NCBI RefSeq assembly: GCF_009827635.1
Contig: NZ_WTYW01000001.1
Location: 824,001 to 888,000 of the forward strand
DNA length: 64,000 nucleotides
Origin: Parapontixanthobacter aurantiacus
GTDB taxonomy: Bacteria > Pseudomonadota > Alphaproteobacteria > Sphingomonadales > Sphingomonadaceae
Reading direction: 5' to 3'
A program made the translations under genes and the position numbers. Below the pieces are notes generated by a model that worked only from the letters and a program-made list of their open reading frames with translations, did not search any database and was not told the origin of the DNA. Below are positions 23,174 through 35,516 of this stretch, piece by piece (position 1 is the stretch's first letter; each line of letters begins with the position of its first letter).

Positions 23174-23340
23174 ATTCTCTCCCCCAAATTTCGAGCTTCG
23201 AGGCCCGTTTATTGTGAAAGAGTTATAGCATCTTAAACGACCAGTTCATTCGAAATTCACTGTGCAGGATCGGGACGATAAGCAAGGTTCGGGGCGCCCA
23301 ATCTGTGCGTCTGAATGGATTAACCAGCTTGCCCTATCGC

Positions 23341-23378
23341 GGACGTCGGGCGCCATTTTCGAAGGCGCCCAAACGTCC
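23341..23378. repeat. Long inverted repeat downstream of rpoD
   Basis: GGACGT-C-GGGCGCC (23341-23354), nine-base loop, GGCGCCC-AA-ACGTCC (23364-23378): thirteen base pairs with a small bulge. No T-run follows on either strand, so it is not a classic intrinsic terminator. It lies 32 bp after the rpoD stop and may stabilise the 3' end of that transcript. Confidence 0.6.
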
Positions 23379-23410
23379 CTTATCGCTAGTGTAAACTTGG
23401 AGCGTGCTAC

Positions 23411-25435
<2,025 letters not shown>

Positions 25436-25438
25436 AAA

Positions 25439-27337
25439 TCAGGTCTGGTCCGTTTCGTGCTCGCCGGGGTCATCCGCCATGGGCGAGGAGTCAGAATTAC
25501 GATCGGCCTTGCCGGCCTTGTGCGAAGCTATCTGCCCGAGTCGCGCCTCGAATTCCAGCTTTCGTTTGAGCAATTGCTGCTGCTCCGCGAAAGCTCCTTC
25601 GGGGTCGCTCGCAAAACGCGCCGTCGCCGCAGCGAGTGCTGCCTCGATGGCGGGTCGTTCGACGAGCAACGACACGGCTTCGGCCAAATCCTCAACTGCA
25701 CTGACCGGATCGATGCCTTCGCAAAGGAAGGAGAAACGGGTTTTGTCCGGCGGAGCAGGAAGGCCGCTTGTGTCCAATATGGTCGGTTGATCGTTCTCTT
25801 CAAGCGTTTCCGCCGATTCGATCAACAGATCGATCGCTTCGGCATATTCGGCGGAGCGATCGGCAAGTCGGGCGAGGGCTTCCTCGTGACGAAATATCTC
25901 GCGGGGATAGCGCGCCAGTCCGTGAATGACCGCAAGCGAAAGTTCGCCCCGCGTGCCGCCGCTACTCGCCCGCACGAGCGCGGTCCGCGCAGTCGCCGAG
26001 AGTTGCGGTATGCTCTGCCGGATCGCTCCGCGACGATTAAAGCCCCCGGCCTTCCACTCGCGTTGCTGCCGTGGCGGATAGGCGAAGGCGGAATAGCGAT
26101 CCAGGAGTTCGCGGCGATAGAGGGATTGGATGTCGGGATGCTTAATCGTCTCGACATGATCGAGAAGCCGAGCCTTCAAGCCCGCCTTGTCCTCGGGCGA
26201 GTTCAGCGGCCGTGCATCGCGTTCGAATTGCCAGAGGGCATCGAGGAGACCGGTCGCCTCGCCGAGCAGCTTCTCCATCGCAGCCGCTCCGCTGGCTTGC
26301 AGGAGGTCGTCCGGGTCCTGTCCGGCGGGGAGGCGGACTATGCAAAGCGAATGGGCAGGCCTCAAAAGCGGAAGCGCCCGGGCAATCGCTCGCATGGCTG
26401 CGCGCTGTCCTGCATTGTCTCCGTCGAAGCACAGGATGGGACGTTCGACCTGACGCCAGAGCAATTCCAGTTGCGTCTCGGTCAGCGCCGTGCCCAAAGG
26501 GGCGACTGCCTCGCCGAAGCCGTGCTGCGCGAGGGCGATGGCGTCCATATAGCCCTCTACGACGATCATGCGGCTCGATTGGCGGGCGGCAGGGGCGGCG
26601 CGATGCAGATTATAGAGCGTGCGTCCCTTGTCGAAGAGCGGCGTGTCGGGAGAATTGAGGTATTTCGGCGCCTTGGTATTCTCGTCGAGAATGCGTCCGC
26701 CGAAGCCGATTGGTCGACCACGGGCATCCTCGATCGGCAGCATCAGCCGTCCGCGGAACCTGTCATAGGGTGCCTTGTCGTCTACCGCGATGCGCAGGCC
26801 TGCCTCGATCAGCATAGCTTCCGGAAAGCGGGAGAGCGCACGCTTCAACGCCTGCCGGTCTGTCGGTGCAAAGCCGAAGCCGAATTGCCGTGCGACTTCG
26901 TGTGAAATGCCGCGCCTTTGCAAATAGGCTCTGGCTTCCGCGCCCTGCGCAGATGCAAGATTGTCGCGAAACCAGTCCTGGGCGGCGGCGCATACGTCGT
27001 GCAGACTGGCCCGTTCCTCCGCCCGGCGCGCGGCCTGCGGATCGGGGGCGGGGACCTCCATGCCCGCTTCGGCAGCGAGTTCCTTCACCGCATCCATGAA
27101 GGGCAAACCCTGCTGGTCGGTCATCCAGCGGATGGCATCGCCATGCGCCTCGCAGCCGAAACAGTGGTAGAAACCCTTCTCGTCATTGACGTAAAAGCTG
27201 GGCGTGTTTTCGTTATGAAACGGGCAACAGGCTTTCCATTCGCGGCCTACGCGCTGCAACTTTGTCGTGCGCATGACGATGCTCGACAGCGTCACGCGCG
27301 CGCGCAATTCGTCCAGCCATTGCGGGGATAGGGCCAT
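25439..27337 (-). CDS. dnaG: DNA primase
   Basis: Synthesises RNA primers at the replication fork. The 632 residues show the CHC2 zinc finger (CCPFHNENTPSF...HCFGC, residues ~37-62), the RNA-polymerase core, and the Toprim domain with VVEGYMDAIALAQ and CFDGDNAGQRAAMRA holding the metal-binding acids. The C-terminal helicase-binding part is divergent. It sits between yqeY and rpoD on one strand. A second, shorter CHC2/Toprim primase at 44155 belongs to the mobile element. Confidence 0.97.
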   Translation of the reverse strand: MALSPQWLDELRARVTLSSIVMRTTKLQRVGREWKACCPFHNENTPSFYVNDEKGFYHCFGCEAHGDAIRWMTDQQGLPFMDAVKELAAEAGMEVPAPDPQAARRAEERASLHDVCAAAQDWFRDNLASAQGAEARAYLQRRGISHEVARQFGFGFAPTDRQALKRALSRFPEAMLIEAGLRIAVDDKAPYDRFRGRLMLPIEDARGRPIGFGGRILDENTKAPKYLNSPDTPLFDKGRTLYNLHRAAPAARQSSRMIVVEGYMDAIALAQHGFGEAVAPLGTALTETQLELLWRQVERPILCFDGDNAGQRAAMRAIARALPLLRPAHSLCIVRLPAGQDPDDLLQASGAAAMEKLLGEATGLLDALWQFERDARPLNSPEDKAGLKARLLDHVETIKHPDIQSLYRRELLDRYSAFAYPPRQQREWKAGGFNRRGAIRQSIPQLSATARTALVRASSGGTRGELSLAVIHGLARYPREIFRHEEALARLADRSAEYAEAIDLLIESAETLEENDQPTILDTSGLPAPPDKTRFSFLCEGIDPVSAVEDLAEAVSLLVERPAIEAALAAATARFASDPEGAFAEQQQLLKRKLEFEARLGQIASHKAGKADRNSDSSPMADDPGEHETDQT

Positions 27338-27385
27338 GCGTTCCTACTGCCCGACAGATGCACGCGAGTCGAGCGACGGGCGGTG

Positions 27386-27838
27386 TCAGGACAGGCTTTC
27401 CTTCACCATCGGTCCAGCCTTGCTCATGTCGAGCAGGACGCCGTGCCGAGCCTTCAGTTCGGCCATGACCTTACCCATGTCCTTCATCGACTGCGCGCCA
27501 ACGGTGTTCTTCGCTTCCTCGACTGCGACGCGCATCTGCCCCTCGTCGAGCATCTGCGGAAGAAATTCTTCGATCACGGCGAGTTCGGCGCGTTCCTTCG
27601 CGGCAAGTTCTTCGCGCCCGCCATCCTCGTACATCGTAATCGATTCGCGGCGCTGCTTCGCCATCTTGAGGAGCACGTCGGTCAGCAGATCGTCGTCGTC
27701 CGGGACCGACGTCGCGGTCCGCATCTCGATGTCGCGATCCTTCACTTTCGCGCCAATGAGACGTAGCGCGGCTGTGCGTTGCTTGTCGCCCGCCTTCATG
27801 GCGGCAATCGTTTCCTTCTGTATGTTCTCGCGGATCAT
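27386..27838 (-). CDS. GatB/YqeY domain protein
   Basis: A 150-residue standalone YqeY protein, related to the tRNA-binding tail of the amidotransferase subunit GatB. Typical features are the start MIRENIQKETIAAMKAGDKQR, the middle LAVIEEFLPQMLDEGQM and the end MKDMGKVMAELKARHG. The molecular role is not established. It lies upstream of dnaG and rpoD, a place taken by rpsU in enterobacteria. Confidence 0.92.
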   Translation of the reverse strand: MIRENIQKETIAAMKAGDKQRTAALRLIGAKVKDRDIEMRTATSVPDDDDLLTDVLLKMAKQRRESITMYEDGGREELAAKERAELAVIEEFLPQMLDEGQMRVAVEEAKNTVGAQSMKDMGKVMAELKARHGVLLDMSKAGPMVKESLS

Positions 27839-27982
27839 GGCTTTACCTGTGGATGATTTCGGTCTGTGGCGGGAATTAGCGCATCAAGGCCGATGGCGAT
27901 AGGTTGACGCTCGCCAGGTCCGGGACTAGCGGTGGCGACTTAGCAACCATCGCCGGAAACAATTTCAACGGAGCGCCCGATC

Positions 27983-29164
27983 ATGGCCCTGTCCGCCTCT
28001 CATCCTGCACGGCCGAAAGAGGCGACCGGATGCCTTGTCATGGCGGACGGAACGGTCGTCTGGGGCAAGGGCTTCGGCGCCATCGGCAGCGCGGTGGGCG
28101 AAGTCTGCTTCAACACCTCGATCACCGGCTATCAGGAGGTCCTGACCGACCCGTCCTATGCAGCGCAGATCGTGACCTTCACCTTTCCCCATATCGGCAA
28201 TGTCGGGACAAACGAGGAAGATCTCGAGAGCCAGGTCGAGAGTGCGGTCGGCTGCATCGTGCGCGAGGAGGTCACGCCCGAAAGCAACTTTCGCAGCGAA
28301 CAACACTTCGCCGAATGGATGGCCGCGCATGGAAAGATCGGTTTGTCGGGGATCGACACGCGGGCGATGACGCGCCTCATCCGGCTACAGGGTGCGCCCA
28401 ACGCGGTCATTGCGCATGATCCCGGCGGGAATTTCGATCTCGATGCCTTGAAGGCGAGGGCGGCGCAGTGGAGCGGGCTTGAGGGGATGGACCTTGCCGG
28501 TCTCGTGACGCGCGACGGTCGCGCGACGTGGAACGGCGGAGCCTGGGCGCTCGGCAAGGGCTACCGGACCGTCGGCGGCGAAGGGCTGCCGCATGTCGTC
28601 GCCTTCGATTACGGCGCGAAAAACAACATCTTCCGCAAGCTGGCGGAAGCCGGTGCGCGGGTGACCGTCGTGCCCGCCAAGACGTCGCTCGAGGATGTCC
28701 TCGAATTGCAGCCCGACGGCGTGTTCCTTTCGAACGGTCCGGGAGACCCCGCGGCGACCGGCGAATACGCCGTGCCGGTCGTAAGGGGACTGCTGGAGCG
28801 CGACATTCCGATCTTCGGCATCTGCCTGGGCCACCAGATACTGGCACTGGCCGCAGGGGCGAAGACGATGAAGATGTTCCAGGGGCATCGCGGGGCGAAC
28901 CATCCCGTTCAGCGCGTGGGCGGAACCTGGGCCGAAAACGAGAACCTCGTCGAGATCACCAGCATGAACCATGGCTTTGCGGTCGATGGCGAAACTCTGC
29001 CGGAAGGTGTGGTGGAGACGCACCGCTCGCTGTTTGACGGCACGAATTGCGGGATCAGCATCACGGGCAAGAAGGCGTTCGGAGTGCAGTACCATCCGGA
29101 AGCCTCGCCGGGTCCGCAGGACAGTTTCTATTTGTTCGAGAAATTCGTGGGGATGTTGGGTTGA
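27983..29164 (+). CDS. carA: Carbamoyl-phosphate synthase small (glutaminase) subunit
   Basis: Hydrolyses glutamine and channels ammonia to CarB, making carbamoyl phosphate for arginine and pyrimidines. It has 393 residues. The N-terminal CPSase domain includes GYQEVLTDPSYAAQIVTFT; the class I amidotransferase domain has the nucleophile FGICLGHQILALAAG and the His/Glu pair in YHPEASPGP. Its stop overlaps by 4 bp (TTGA) the likely start of an unrelated gene that separates it from carB. Confidence 0.97.
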   Translation: MALSASHPARPKEATGCLVMADGTVVWGKGFGAIGSAVGEVCFNTSITGYQEVLTDPSYAAQIVTFTFPHIGNVGTNEEDLESQVESAVGCIVREEVTPESNFRSEQHFAEWMAAHGKIGLSGIDTRAMTRLIRLQGAPNAVIAHDPGGNFDLDALKARAAQWSGLEGMDLAGLVTRDGRATWNGGAWALGKGYRTVGGEGLPHVVAFDYGAKNNIFRKLAEAGARVTVVPAKTSLEDVLELQPDGVFLSNGPGDPAATGEYAVPVVRGLLERDIPIFGICLGHQILALAAGAKTMKMFQGHRGANHPVQRVGGTWAENENLVEITSMNHGFAVDGETLPEGVVETHRSLFDGTNCGISITGKKAFGVQYHPEASPGPQDSFYLFEKFVGMLG

Positions 29165-29757
29165 GTTCCGAGGTGTCATCAAACACCTCAGACCTTGACT
29201 ACGAAATCTTGTCTGCGGTTCGAGACGTTGGGACGCAATATCCTGCATTGGATGACGGACCGCTGTTACCGCAACAAGAGGGATGGGTAACTAGTTCTCG
29301 AGTGCGCGAGCAAATTGGCGCTAAGAGCCTCGAAACCAGAAAGGGTCTTCAACATTTGGTGGTCGAAAAGATGCTACAGTCATCACGTTTGGGCGGCGTA
29401 GAAGTCTTTCGGTTATCGGGGCTTGGAGCTCGTGCGCTGGAAGTTTGGGAGGATGAACACCAGCGCTTGGGAGAAGCCATTCGTGTTTCAAGCAGTGACT
29501 GGACGGGATTAGTCTCCCCTATCCAGATTAAGCAGGTGCTTAGTATAGTGAGTCAGATCGAAGACTGTGCTGAAGCAATAAGAGAAAACGAAGTTAGGTC
29601 ACAAATTTTAGGCTTAGCATTGGCCATTAAGACCCTACTGGACCTGCCGCAGCCACCTCGACAGGGACTCGTAGAGCTTATTCGCGACCCTGCATTCGCT
29701 AACATCGTTCAGATTGGAACCTTCTTAGCGGCCATAACAGCAGCATTGAGAGCATAA
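29161..29757 (+). CDS. Foreign-looking hypothetical protein between carA and carB
   Basis: A 198-residue protein of no family I recognise. From the TTG at 29161 (overlapping the carA stop as TTGA) it reads [16 protein letters not shown]; a GTG at 29173 is a second choice. Residues ~45-100 ([20 protein letters not shown] then [18 protein letters not shown]) look like a winged helix. The C-terminal ~20 residues ([15 protein letters not shown]) form one hydrophobic segment. Its stop and the carB start overlap as TAATG. The DNA is clearly AT-richer than carA and carB and uses rarer codons, which indicates recent acquisition. Expression is expected to be coupled to both car genes. Confidence 0.7.
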   Translation: MSSEVSSNTSDLDYEILSAVRDVGTQYPALDDGPLLPQQEGWVTSSRVREQIGAKSLETRKGLQHLVVEKMLQSSRLGGVEVFRLSGLGARALEVWEDEHQRLGEAIRVSSSDWTGLVSPIQIKQVLSIVSQIEDCAEAIRENEVRSQILGLALAIKTLLDLPQPPRQGLVELIRDPAFANIVQIGTFLAAITAALRA

Positions 29758-32700
29758 TGCCCAAACGTAACGACATCTCCTCGATCCTCGTCATCGGCGC
29801 TGGCCCGATCATCATCGGACAGGCCTGCGAGTTCGACTATTCCGGCACGCAGGCGATCAAGGCGCTGCGCGAAGAGGGTTACCGCGTCATCCTCGTGAAC
29901 TCGAACCCGGCAACGATCATGACCGATCCGGACATGGCTGATGCCACCTATGTCGAGCCGATCACGCCGGACATCGTGGCGAAAATTATCGCGAAGGAAC
30001 GCCCCGACGCGGTGCTGCCCACAATGGGCGGTCAGACCGCGCTCAATTGCGCGCTCGACCTCGCCAATAACGGAACGCTCGAAAAATACGGCGTCGAAAT
30101 GATCGGCGCAAAGGCTGACGCCATCGACAAGGCGGAGAACCGGATGCGGTTCCGCGAGGCGATGGACGCGATCGGCCTCGAAAGCGCTCGCAGCGGCACG
30201 GCGCATACCGTGGACGAGGCTTTCGCGGTGCTCGAACGCACGGGCCTACCGGCGATCATCCGGCCTAGCTTCACGCTCGGCGGGACGGGCGGCGGCATCG
30301 CCTACAACCGGAGCGAGTTCGAAAGCATCGTGCGCGCGGGTCTCGAAGCCTCGCCCACGACCGAAGTGCTGATCGAGGAATCGCTGCTCGGCTGGAAAGA
30401 GTTCGAGATGGAAGTTGTGCGCGACCGCGCCGACAATTGCATCATCGTCTGCTCGATCGAGAATGTCGATCCGATGGGCGTTCATACGGGCGACTCGATA
30501 ACCGTCGCTCCGGCGCTGACTTTGACAGACAAGGAATACCAGATCATGCGCTCGGCGAGCATCGCCGTGTTGCGCGAGATCGGCGTGGAAACCGGCGGCT
30601 CGAACGTGCAGTTCGCGGTCAATCCGAAGGACGGGCGGCTCATCGTCATCGAGATGAACCCGCGCGTCTCTCGCTCCAGCGCGCTCGCTTCCAAGGCGAC
30701 CGGCTTTCCCATCGCGCGGATCGCCGCGAAGCTGGCGGTCGGCTACACGCTCGACGAATTGCGTAACGAGATCACCGGGGCGACGCCTGCCAGTTTCGAA
30801 CCTACCATCGACTATGTCGTGACGAAGATCCCGCGCTTCGCCTTCGAGAAGTTCAAAGGCGCGAAGAACGATCTTTCGACCGCCATGAAGTCGGTCGGCG
30901 AAGTCATGGCGATCGGACGCAACTTCCAGGAATCCATGCAGAAGGCCCTTCGCGGTCTCGAAACCGGACTAGACGGGTTCAATCGCGTCGTGGAACTCGA
31001 AGGGGTCAGTCGCGACGTCCTGACCGCTGCACTCGCCCAGCGCACGCCCGATCGCATCCTGCAGGTGGCGCAGGCGTTCCGCGAAGGCCTGTCCGTCGAG
31101 GACATCCACACGGTGACGTCCTACGACCCGTGGTTCCTCCGGCAGATCGAGGCGATCATCTACGAGGAAAGCATGCTGTCCCATCAGGGACTGCCCAATA
31201 CCGCAGAGGAGTTGCGGCGGCTGAAGGCGATGGGCTTTTCCGACAAGCGCCTGGCGACGCTCGCGGTCCGTTCTGTCGGGGTCGCCGGAGGGCTGGCCGA
31301 AACGCAGGCGAAGCGGTCGGGCCTCCTTCACGATACCCTCCGGGCGATGGCAGGGGCGACCTCGGAAGACGAGGTCCGCCGCCTGCGGCACAAGCTCGGC
31401 GTGCTGCCCGTCTTCAAGCGCATCGATAGCTGCGCCGCGGAATTCGAGGCCATCACCCCGTACATGTATTCGACATACGAAGCGCCGACCTTCGGAGAAC
31501 CGGAGGACGAGGCCAGGCCGACCGACGCCAGGAAAATCGTGATCCTCGGCGGCGGGCCTAACCGGATCGGGCAGGGGATCGAGTTCGACTATTGCTGCGT
31601 GCACGCCTGTTTCGCACTTGGCGATCCGGCCCGCGAAAGCGACGGGCAACCGGGCGCGGGCTTCGAGACGATCATGATCAACTGCAACCCGGAGACGGTC
31701 TCAACGGATTACGACACGTCCGACCGCCTCTATTTCGAACCACTGACCGCCGAGGACGTGTTGGAAATCCTGCGCGTCGAACAGCAGGCGGGAACGTTGG
31801 TCGGCGTGATCGTCCAGTTCGGCGGACAGACCCCGCTCAAGCTGGCGCAGGCTCTGGAGAACGAGGGTATCCCAATCCTCGGAACCTCGCCCAATGCGAT
31901 CGACCTTGCCGAGGACCGCGAACGCTTCGCCGCGCTGGTCAACAGTCTGAAGCTGAAGCAGCCCGCCAACGGTATTGCCCGCAGCCGGGACGAGGCGGCT
32001 GCGGTCGCGCGCCAGATCGGCTATCCGGTGCTGCTGCGCCCATCCTACGTCCTGGGTGGCCGGGCGATGGAGATCGTCGACAGCGAAGCGCAGCTCGACA
32101 ATTACATCGCGACCGCCGTCAACGTGTCGGGCGACAGCCCGGTGCTGATCGACCAGTTCCTGCGCGATGCGATCGAATGCGACGTCGACGTGCTGGCCGA
32201 CGGCACGGACGTCCGCGTTGCTGGTGTCATGCAGCATATCGAGGAAGCCGGTGTCCATTCGGGCGACAGTGCGTGCACGCTGCCGCCCTACAGCCTGTCG
32301 GACGACATCGTCGCTGAACTCGAGCGCCAGGCCGAGGCCTTGGCAAGGGCGTTGAAAGTCAATGGTTTGATGAACGTGCAATTCGCGGTCAAGGATGGCG
32401 AGGTGTACCTCATTGAGGTCAACCCCAGGGCTAGCCGCACCGTGCCGTTCGTCGCCAAGGCCACCGGCGTGCCGGTCGCCGGCATCGCGGCACGCATCAT
32501 GGCAGGAGCGAGGCTGACGGAATTCGCGCCCTTCGATCTTCGTCCTTCGCACATGGCGGTGAAGGAAGCCGTGTTCCCCTTCGCCCGCTTCCCCGGAAGC
32601 GATCCGGTGCTGACACCGGAGATGAAGTCGACCGGCGAAGTCATGGGTATCGATCGCGATTTTCCTCGCGCATTCCTGAAATCGCAGATCGGGGCGGGGC

Positions 32701-33110
32701 AGAAGCTGCCGCGCTCGGGCACGCTCTTCGTTTCTGTCAAGGACAGCGACAAGGCGATCATCCTGCCCGCCGTGAAGACGCTGCTCGAGGCAGGCTTTAC
32801 GATCGTCGCGACGGGCGGCACCGAAGCCTATCTGAGCGAGCACGGTCTCGCCGTCGAGCGGGTCAACAAGGTCGCCGAAGGGCGTCCCCATATCGTCGAC
32901 CGGATCGTGGACGGCGATGTCGATCTCATCTTCAACACGACCGAGGGCTGGCAATCGCTACTCGATTCCGCATCAATCAGAGCCTCGGCGCTCGACCGGA
33001 AGGTTCCCTATTACACCACGGCGGCGGCTTCGCTGGCTGCGGCGCAGGCGATCAGGGACGTTTCGCCCGACGAACTTGAAGTCCGCTCGCTGCAAGACTA
33101 TTATAGCTGA
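29757..33110 (+). CDS. carB: Carbamoyl-phosphate synthase large subunit
   Basis: Two-domain ATP-grasp enzyme that makes carbamoyl phosphate from bicarbonate, ammonia and two ATP. The 1117 residues hold the first half from [20 protein letters not shown], the second from [20 protein letters not shown], and the C-terminal MGS-like allosteric domain ([19 protein letters not shown]...[12 protein letters not shown]). It is slightly longer than the ~1070 residues of E. coli. Its ATG overlaps the stop of the intervening gene by one base. Confidence 0.98.
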   Translation: MPKRNDISSILVIGAGPIIIGQACEFDYSGTQAIKALREEGYRVILVNSNPATIMTDPDMADATYVEPITPDIVAKIIAKERPDAVLPTMGGQTALNCALDLANNGTLEKYGVEMIGAKADAIDKAENRMRFREAMDAIGLESARSGTAHTVDEAFAVLERTGLPAIIRPSFTLGGTGGGIAYNRSEFESIVRAGLEASPTTEVLIEESLLGWKEFEMEVVRDRADNCIIVCSIENVDPMGVHTGDSITVAPALTLTDKEYQIMRSASIAVLREIGVETGGSNVQFAVNPKDGRLIVIEMNPRVSRSSALASKATGFPIARIAAKLAVGYTLDELRNEITGATPASFEPTIDYVVTKIPRFAFEKFKGAKNDLSTAMKSVGEVMAIGRNFQESMQKALRGLETGLDGFNRVVELEGVSRDVLTAALAQRTPDRILQVAQAFREGLSVEDIHTVTSYDPWFLRQIEAIIYEESMLSHQGLPNTAEELRRLKAMGFSDKRLATLAVRSVGVAGGLAETQAKRSGLLHDTLRAMAGATSEDEVRRLRHKLGVLPVFKRIDSCAAEFEAITPYMYSTYEAPTFGEPEDEARPTDARKIVILGGGPNRIGQGIEFDYCCVHACFALGDPARESDGQPGAGFETIMINCNPETVSTDYDTSDRLYFEPLTAEDVLEILRVEQQAGTLVGVIVQFGGQTPLKLAQALENEGIPILGTSPNAIDLAEDRERFAALVNSLKLKQPANGIARSRDEAAAVARQIGYPVLLRPSYVLGGRAMEIVDSEAQLDNYIATAVNVSGDSPVLIDQFLRDAIECDVDVLADGTDVRVAGVMQHIEEAGVHSGDSACTLPPYSLSDDIVAELERQAEALARALKVNGLMNVQFAVKDGEVYLIEVNPRASRTVPFVAKATGVPVAGIAARIMAGARLTEFAPFDLRPSHMAVKEAVFPFARFPGSDPVLTPEMKSTGEVMGIDRDFPRAFLKSQIGAGQKLPRSGTLFVSVKDSDKAIILPAVKTLLEAGFTIVATGGTEAYLSEHGLAVERVNKVAEGRPHIVDRIVDGDVDLIFNTTEGWQSLLDSASIRASALDRKVPYYTTAAASLAAAQAIRDVSPDELEVRSLQDYYS

Positions 33111-33231
33111 ACGAATTTACGCCCTCCACGACAACTTGAACGGGAACCCTTGGCGCCTGATCGCGTACGAGCCGTCTCGGAATTGTCGATGAAGGGCAGC
33201 GACAAGCCGAATTAAAGAAGAAGGATTTCCG

Positions 33232-33699
33232 ATGGACAAGGTGCCGATGCTGGCGGAAGGTTACGAACGCTTGACCGCCGATCTGAAGGCCTTGCGTGCC
33301 GAACGCCCCAAGATCGTCGATGCGATCGAGGAAGCGCGGGCGCATGGGGATCTTTCCGAAAACGCCGAGTATCACGCTGCCAAGGAGCGGCAGGGACAGG
33401 TCGAGGCACAGATCGCCGACCTAGAAGATCGCACCAGCCGTGCACAGATTATCGATCCGACGACCCTTTCGGGCGACAAGATCATCTTCGGGGCGACCGT
33501 CACGCTGCTCGACGAGGACGACAAGCCGGTGAAGTATCAGATTGTCGGCCAGACCGAAGCCGATGCAGCGAAGGGGCGCATTTCCTACAGCTCGCCGCTG
33601 GGCAGGGCGCTTATCGGCCGGTCCAAAGGGGACGAGATCGAAGTGACCGTACCGTCGGGCGACAAGTTCTATCTCGTCGAGAAAATCGAGTTCATCTGA
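33232..33699 (+). CDS. greA: Transcription elongation factor GreA
   Basis: Binds the RNA polymerase secondary channel and stimulates transcript cleavage to rescue stalled complexes. The 155 residues form the N-terminal coiled coil ([22 protein letters not shown]) with the acidic tip [14 protein letters not shown], and the C-terminal FKBP-like domain ending [20 protein letters not shown]. The ATG follows AAGGA. It lies about 120 bp after carB. Confidence 0.96.
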   Translation: MDKVPMLAEGYERLTADLKALRAERPKIVDAIEEARAHGDLSENAEYHAAKERQGQVEAQIADLEDRTSRAQIIDPTTLSGDKIIFGATVTLLDEDDKPVKYQIVGQTEADAAKGRISYSSPLGRALIGRSKGDEIEVTVPSGDKFYLVEKIEFI

Positions 33700-33718
33700 T
33701 CGCCGTTCGCGTGTCGGA

Positions 33719-34207
33719 TCACCCGACGTGCTTCTCCATGGCGTAGTTATAAATCGGCACGGGTCCCGACGGTCCTTCGATTGTGAAGTCGCGTCGGTGC
33801 TTCAACTCGTAACCGGCGCGCAGAAAGACCGGGTGGGCGAGCTCGCTGGCTTCGGTATAGAGCAGCCTGATTTGCCATTTCTTCGCCAAGTCTTCGGCTG
33901 CCGCCAGTAGCCGCAAAGCCAGACCCTGACCGGTCCAGCCGGGATGCGTGTAGAGCTGGTCGAGATGGCCGTCCGGCTCTAGCAAGGTATAGGCTCGTGG
34001 GCGATCGTCCTTGCAAACTGCGACGAGTATGACTGCACCGCTTGCTGCGCGTTCGCGGAAACGCTGCACATTCATGTGACCCGCTGCCCATGCCGCGGTC
34101 TGTTCGGCATCGTAGGCCTGGGCCCCGATGCGTTGAATAGCGGCTTGCGTTATCCGATAAAGGTCATCCGCGTCTTCGTCTCGAAAATCGCGGATGCGAA
34201 CCGTCAT
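33719..34207 (-). CDS. GNAT-family N-acetyltransferase
   Basis: A 162-residue acetyltransferase of the Gcn5 superfamily. The acetyl-CoA loop reads QLYTHPGWTGQGLALRLLAAAE; the C-terminal RLLYTEASELAHPVFLRAGYEL is the usual last strand and helix. The start is MTVRIRDFRDEDAD. The ATG overlaps the stop of the DUF4170 gene by 4 bp (ATGA), so they form a coupled pair. The acceptor is unknown; the tail resembles the PA4866/YafP-type enzymes only in general fold. Confidence 0.87.
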   Translation of the reverse strand: MTVRIRDFRDEDADDLYRITQAAIQRIGAQAYDAEQTAAWAAGHMNVQRFRERAASGAVILVAVCKDDRPRAYTLLEPDGHLDQLYTHPGWTGQGLALRLLAAAEDLAKKWQIRLLYTEASELAHPVFLRAGYELKHRRDFTIEGPSGPVPIYNYAMEKHVG

Positions 34208-34434
34208 CCTGCAGGATCGAGCAGCTTGTGCAGGTGCACGATGACATATTTCATTTCTGCATCGTCGACCGTGCGCTGGGCGTTGCTCCGCCAGCTTTCT
34301 TCCGCCCGGTCGTAATCGCTGAATATACCGGCGACGTGGATGCTTTCCGGATCCTGAAAGGTGATGTCGCGCGGATCGGTAACCCGGCCCCCCATGACCA
34401 TGTAGAGCTGCTGCTTGACTTCCTGTTCCTGCAT
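34204..34434 (-). CDS. DUF4170 domain protein
   Basis: A 76-residue protein that fits the DUF4170 family, small alphaproteobacterial proteins of unknown role. Diagnostic-looking parts are YMVMGGRVTDPRDITFQDPE and SIHVAGIFSDYDRAEESWR, ending KYVIVHLHKLLDP. It is probably cytosolic. It is translationally coupled to the acetyltransferase that follows. Confidence 0.82.
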   Translation of the reverse strand: MQEQEVKQQLYMVMGGRVTDPRDITFQDPESIHVAGIFSDYDRAEESWRSNAQRTVDDAEMKYVIVHLHKLLDPAG

Positions 34435-34484
34435 TTCGATCGATCCGGCATTGCGTGGTTGCGAATAGAAGGCCGCTCATAACA

Positions 34485-34519
34485 AAAGCGGCGCAACTGG
34501 CAATGCCGTGCGCCGCTTT
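34485..34519. terminator. Hairpin terminator upstream of the DUF4170 pair
   Basis: AAAGCGGCGCA and TGCGCCGCTTT pair over an about 13-base loop. Read leftward the stem ends in TTTTGTT. It probably ends the transcript of the minus-strand gene at 34539. Confidence 0.7.
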
Positions 34520-34538
34520 CGCTAAGTCGTCGCGTTGA

Positions 34539-35114
34539 TCAGTGCTTTGCGCGGTGACGCAGATCGCGATAGCTTCGCTTCGCCTTGCGCGTCAGGTTCC
34601 GCTTCGTGCTGTTCGCGCTGTCGGCCAGCGTTCCCGCACGATAGGCAGCCCCGCGGCGGAAAGTACGTGCGCGATCGCCGACGTGATCTCCGAAATCCTC
34701 GATCGCATCGCCGCTGTTGCGTGCAAGATCTTCGGCACCGTCGAGAACGTTGGCCCCGAATGCCATGATCGCTTCGGAAGCCAGGGCAGCAAGCGCACCG
34801 GTCTTAGCCGCTCCGCGACGTGCGGCCCGGCGACCCGGACGCGTCATAGCACCGATGGCCAGACCGATGCCGATGGCACCTGCAATCGTCGCGATCGGAT
34901 GTTCTTTGGCAAAGTCGGTGATGTTGTCCGCAGTTTCCTTCGCATAATCGCCGAGCGAGCGTTCCTCGTTACGGCGTTCGCCGGCTTCGATGCGTTCGCG
35001 CAGCAGGTCGCGCCGTTGTTCGGCAGTCATTTCCGTGCTCGAGGCGGTCTGCGCATCGTTGGCAGGAACTGCGGCATCCGTTGTGTTCGGGGTTGCTGTT
35101 GTCGTGTCGTTCAT
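34539..35114 (-). CDS. Small membrane-anchored DUF883/YqjD-like protein
   Basis: A 191-residue protein with a Thr/Ala-rich N-terminus (MNDTTTATPNTTDAAVP), a charged helical stretch (AEQRRDLLRERIEAGERRNEE), one glycine-rich membrane segment (IATIAGAIGIGLAIGAM) followed by arginines, and a basic C-terminal tail (NLTRKAKRSYRDLRHRAKH). This order resembles DUF883/ElaB-YqjD proteins, some of which tether ribosomes to the inner membrane. The start at 35114 has AAGGAT upstream. It is first in a row of related small proteins at 34539-36654. Confidence 0.7.
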   Translation of the reverse strand: MNDTTTATPNTTDAAVPANDAQTASSTEMTAEQRRDLLRERIEAGERRNEERSLGDYAKETADNITDFAKEHPIATIAGAIGIGLAIGAMTRPGRRAARRGAAKTGALAALASEAIMAFGANVLDGAEDLARNSGDAIEDFGDHVGDRARTFRRGAAYRAGTLADSANSTKRNLTRKAKRSYRDLRHRAKH

Positions 35115-35156
35115 GGGGTTATCCTTCAAATATCTGTTGTTTGTAGCGAGGGCCGG

Positions 35157-35516
35157 TCAGGCGTAGGCCTCGCGGTCATATGCGTCTTCGTCGTCGTCCC
35201 AGTCATCGTCATCGTCCCATTCCTCGTCTTCGTCGTATTCCTCGCCGAACAGGGCCGAGAGAATGGGATTGCGGGCAAACCAGAGACCGATGGCGGCGAT
35301 AAGTGCTGCAAGAGCACCCTTGTGGTCGGAAGCGACAAGCAGAGCCTCGTCATAGACGTCCGTCGCACCTTCCTTCAGCTTGTCTGCACCGCGTTCCGCG
35401 ATGCCCTTCTGCTGGTAGTTTTCCTTCAAGTGCTTGATGTCTGCCCGGACCAGACCGTAAGCGGCATCACGAAGGACGCGATCTTCGCGCAGTTGCTGTT
35501 CGAGGTCCTGGGTCAT
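35157..35516 (-). CDS. Small acidic-tailed envelope protein
   Basis: A 119-residue protein: an N-terminal helical part (MTQDLEQQLREDRVLRDAAY), one hydrophobic segment (GALAALIAAIGLWFARNPIL) and a strikingly acidic tail of Asp, Glu and Trp (about residues 93-113). I do not recognise a family. The ATG overlaps the stop of the holin-like gene by 4 bp, so they are coupled and may form one membrane complex. Confidence 0.75.
   Translation of the reverse strand: MTQDLEQQLREDRVLRDAAYGLVRADIKHLKENYQQKGIAERGADKLKEGATDVYDEALLVASDHKGALAALIAAIGLWFARNPILSALFGEEYDEDEEWDDDDDWDDDEDAYDREAYA

Noticed and set aside
31701-32954. Long antisense frame (417 codons) within carB
   Set aside because: Its residues follow the mirror-codon pattern of GC-rich coding DNA, and carB covers it completely with intact motifs.
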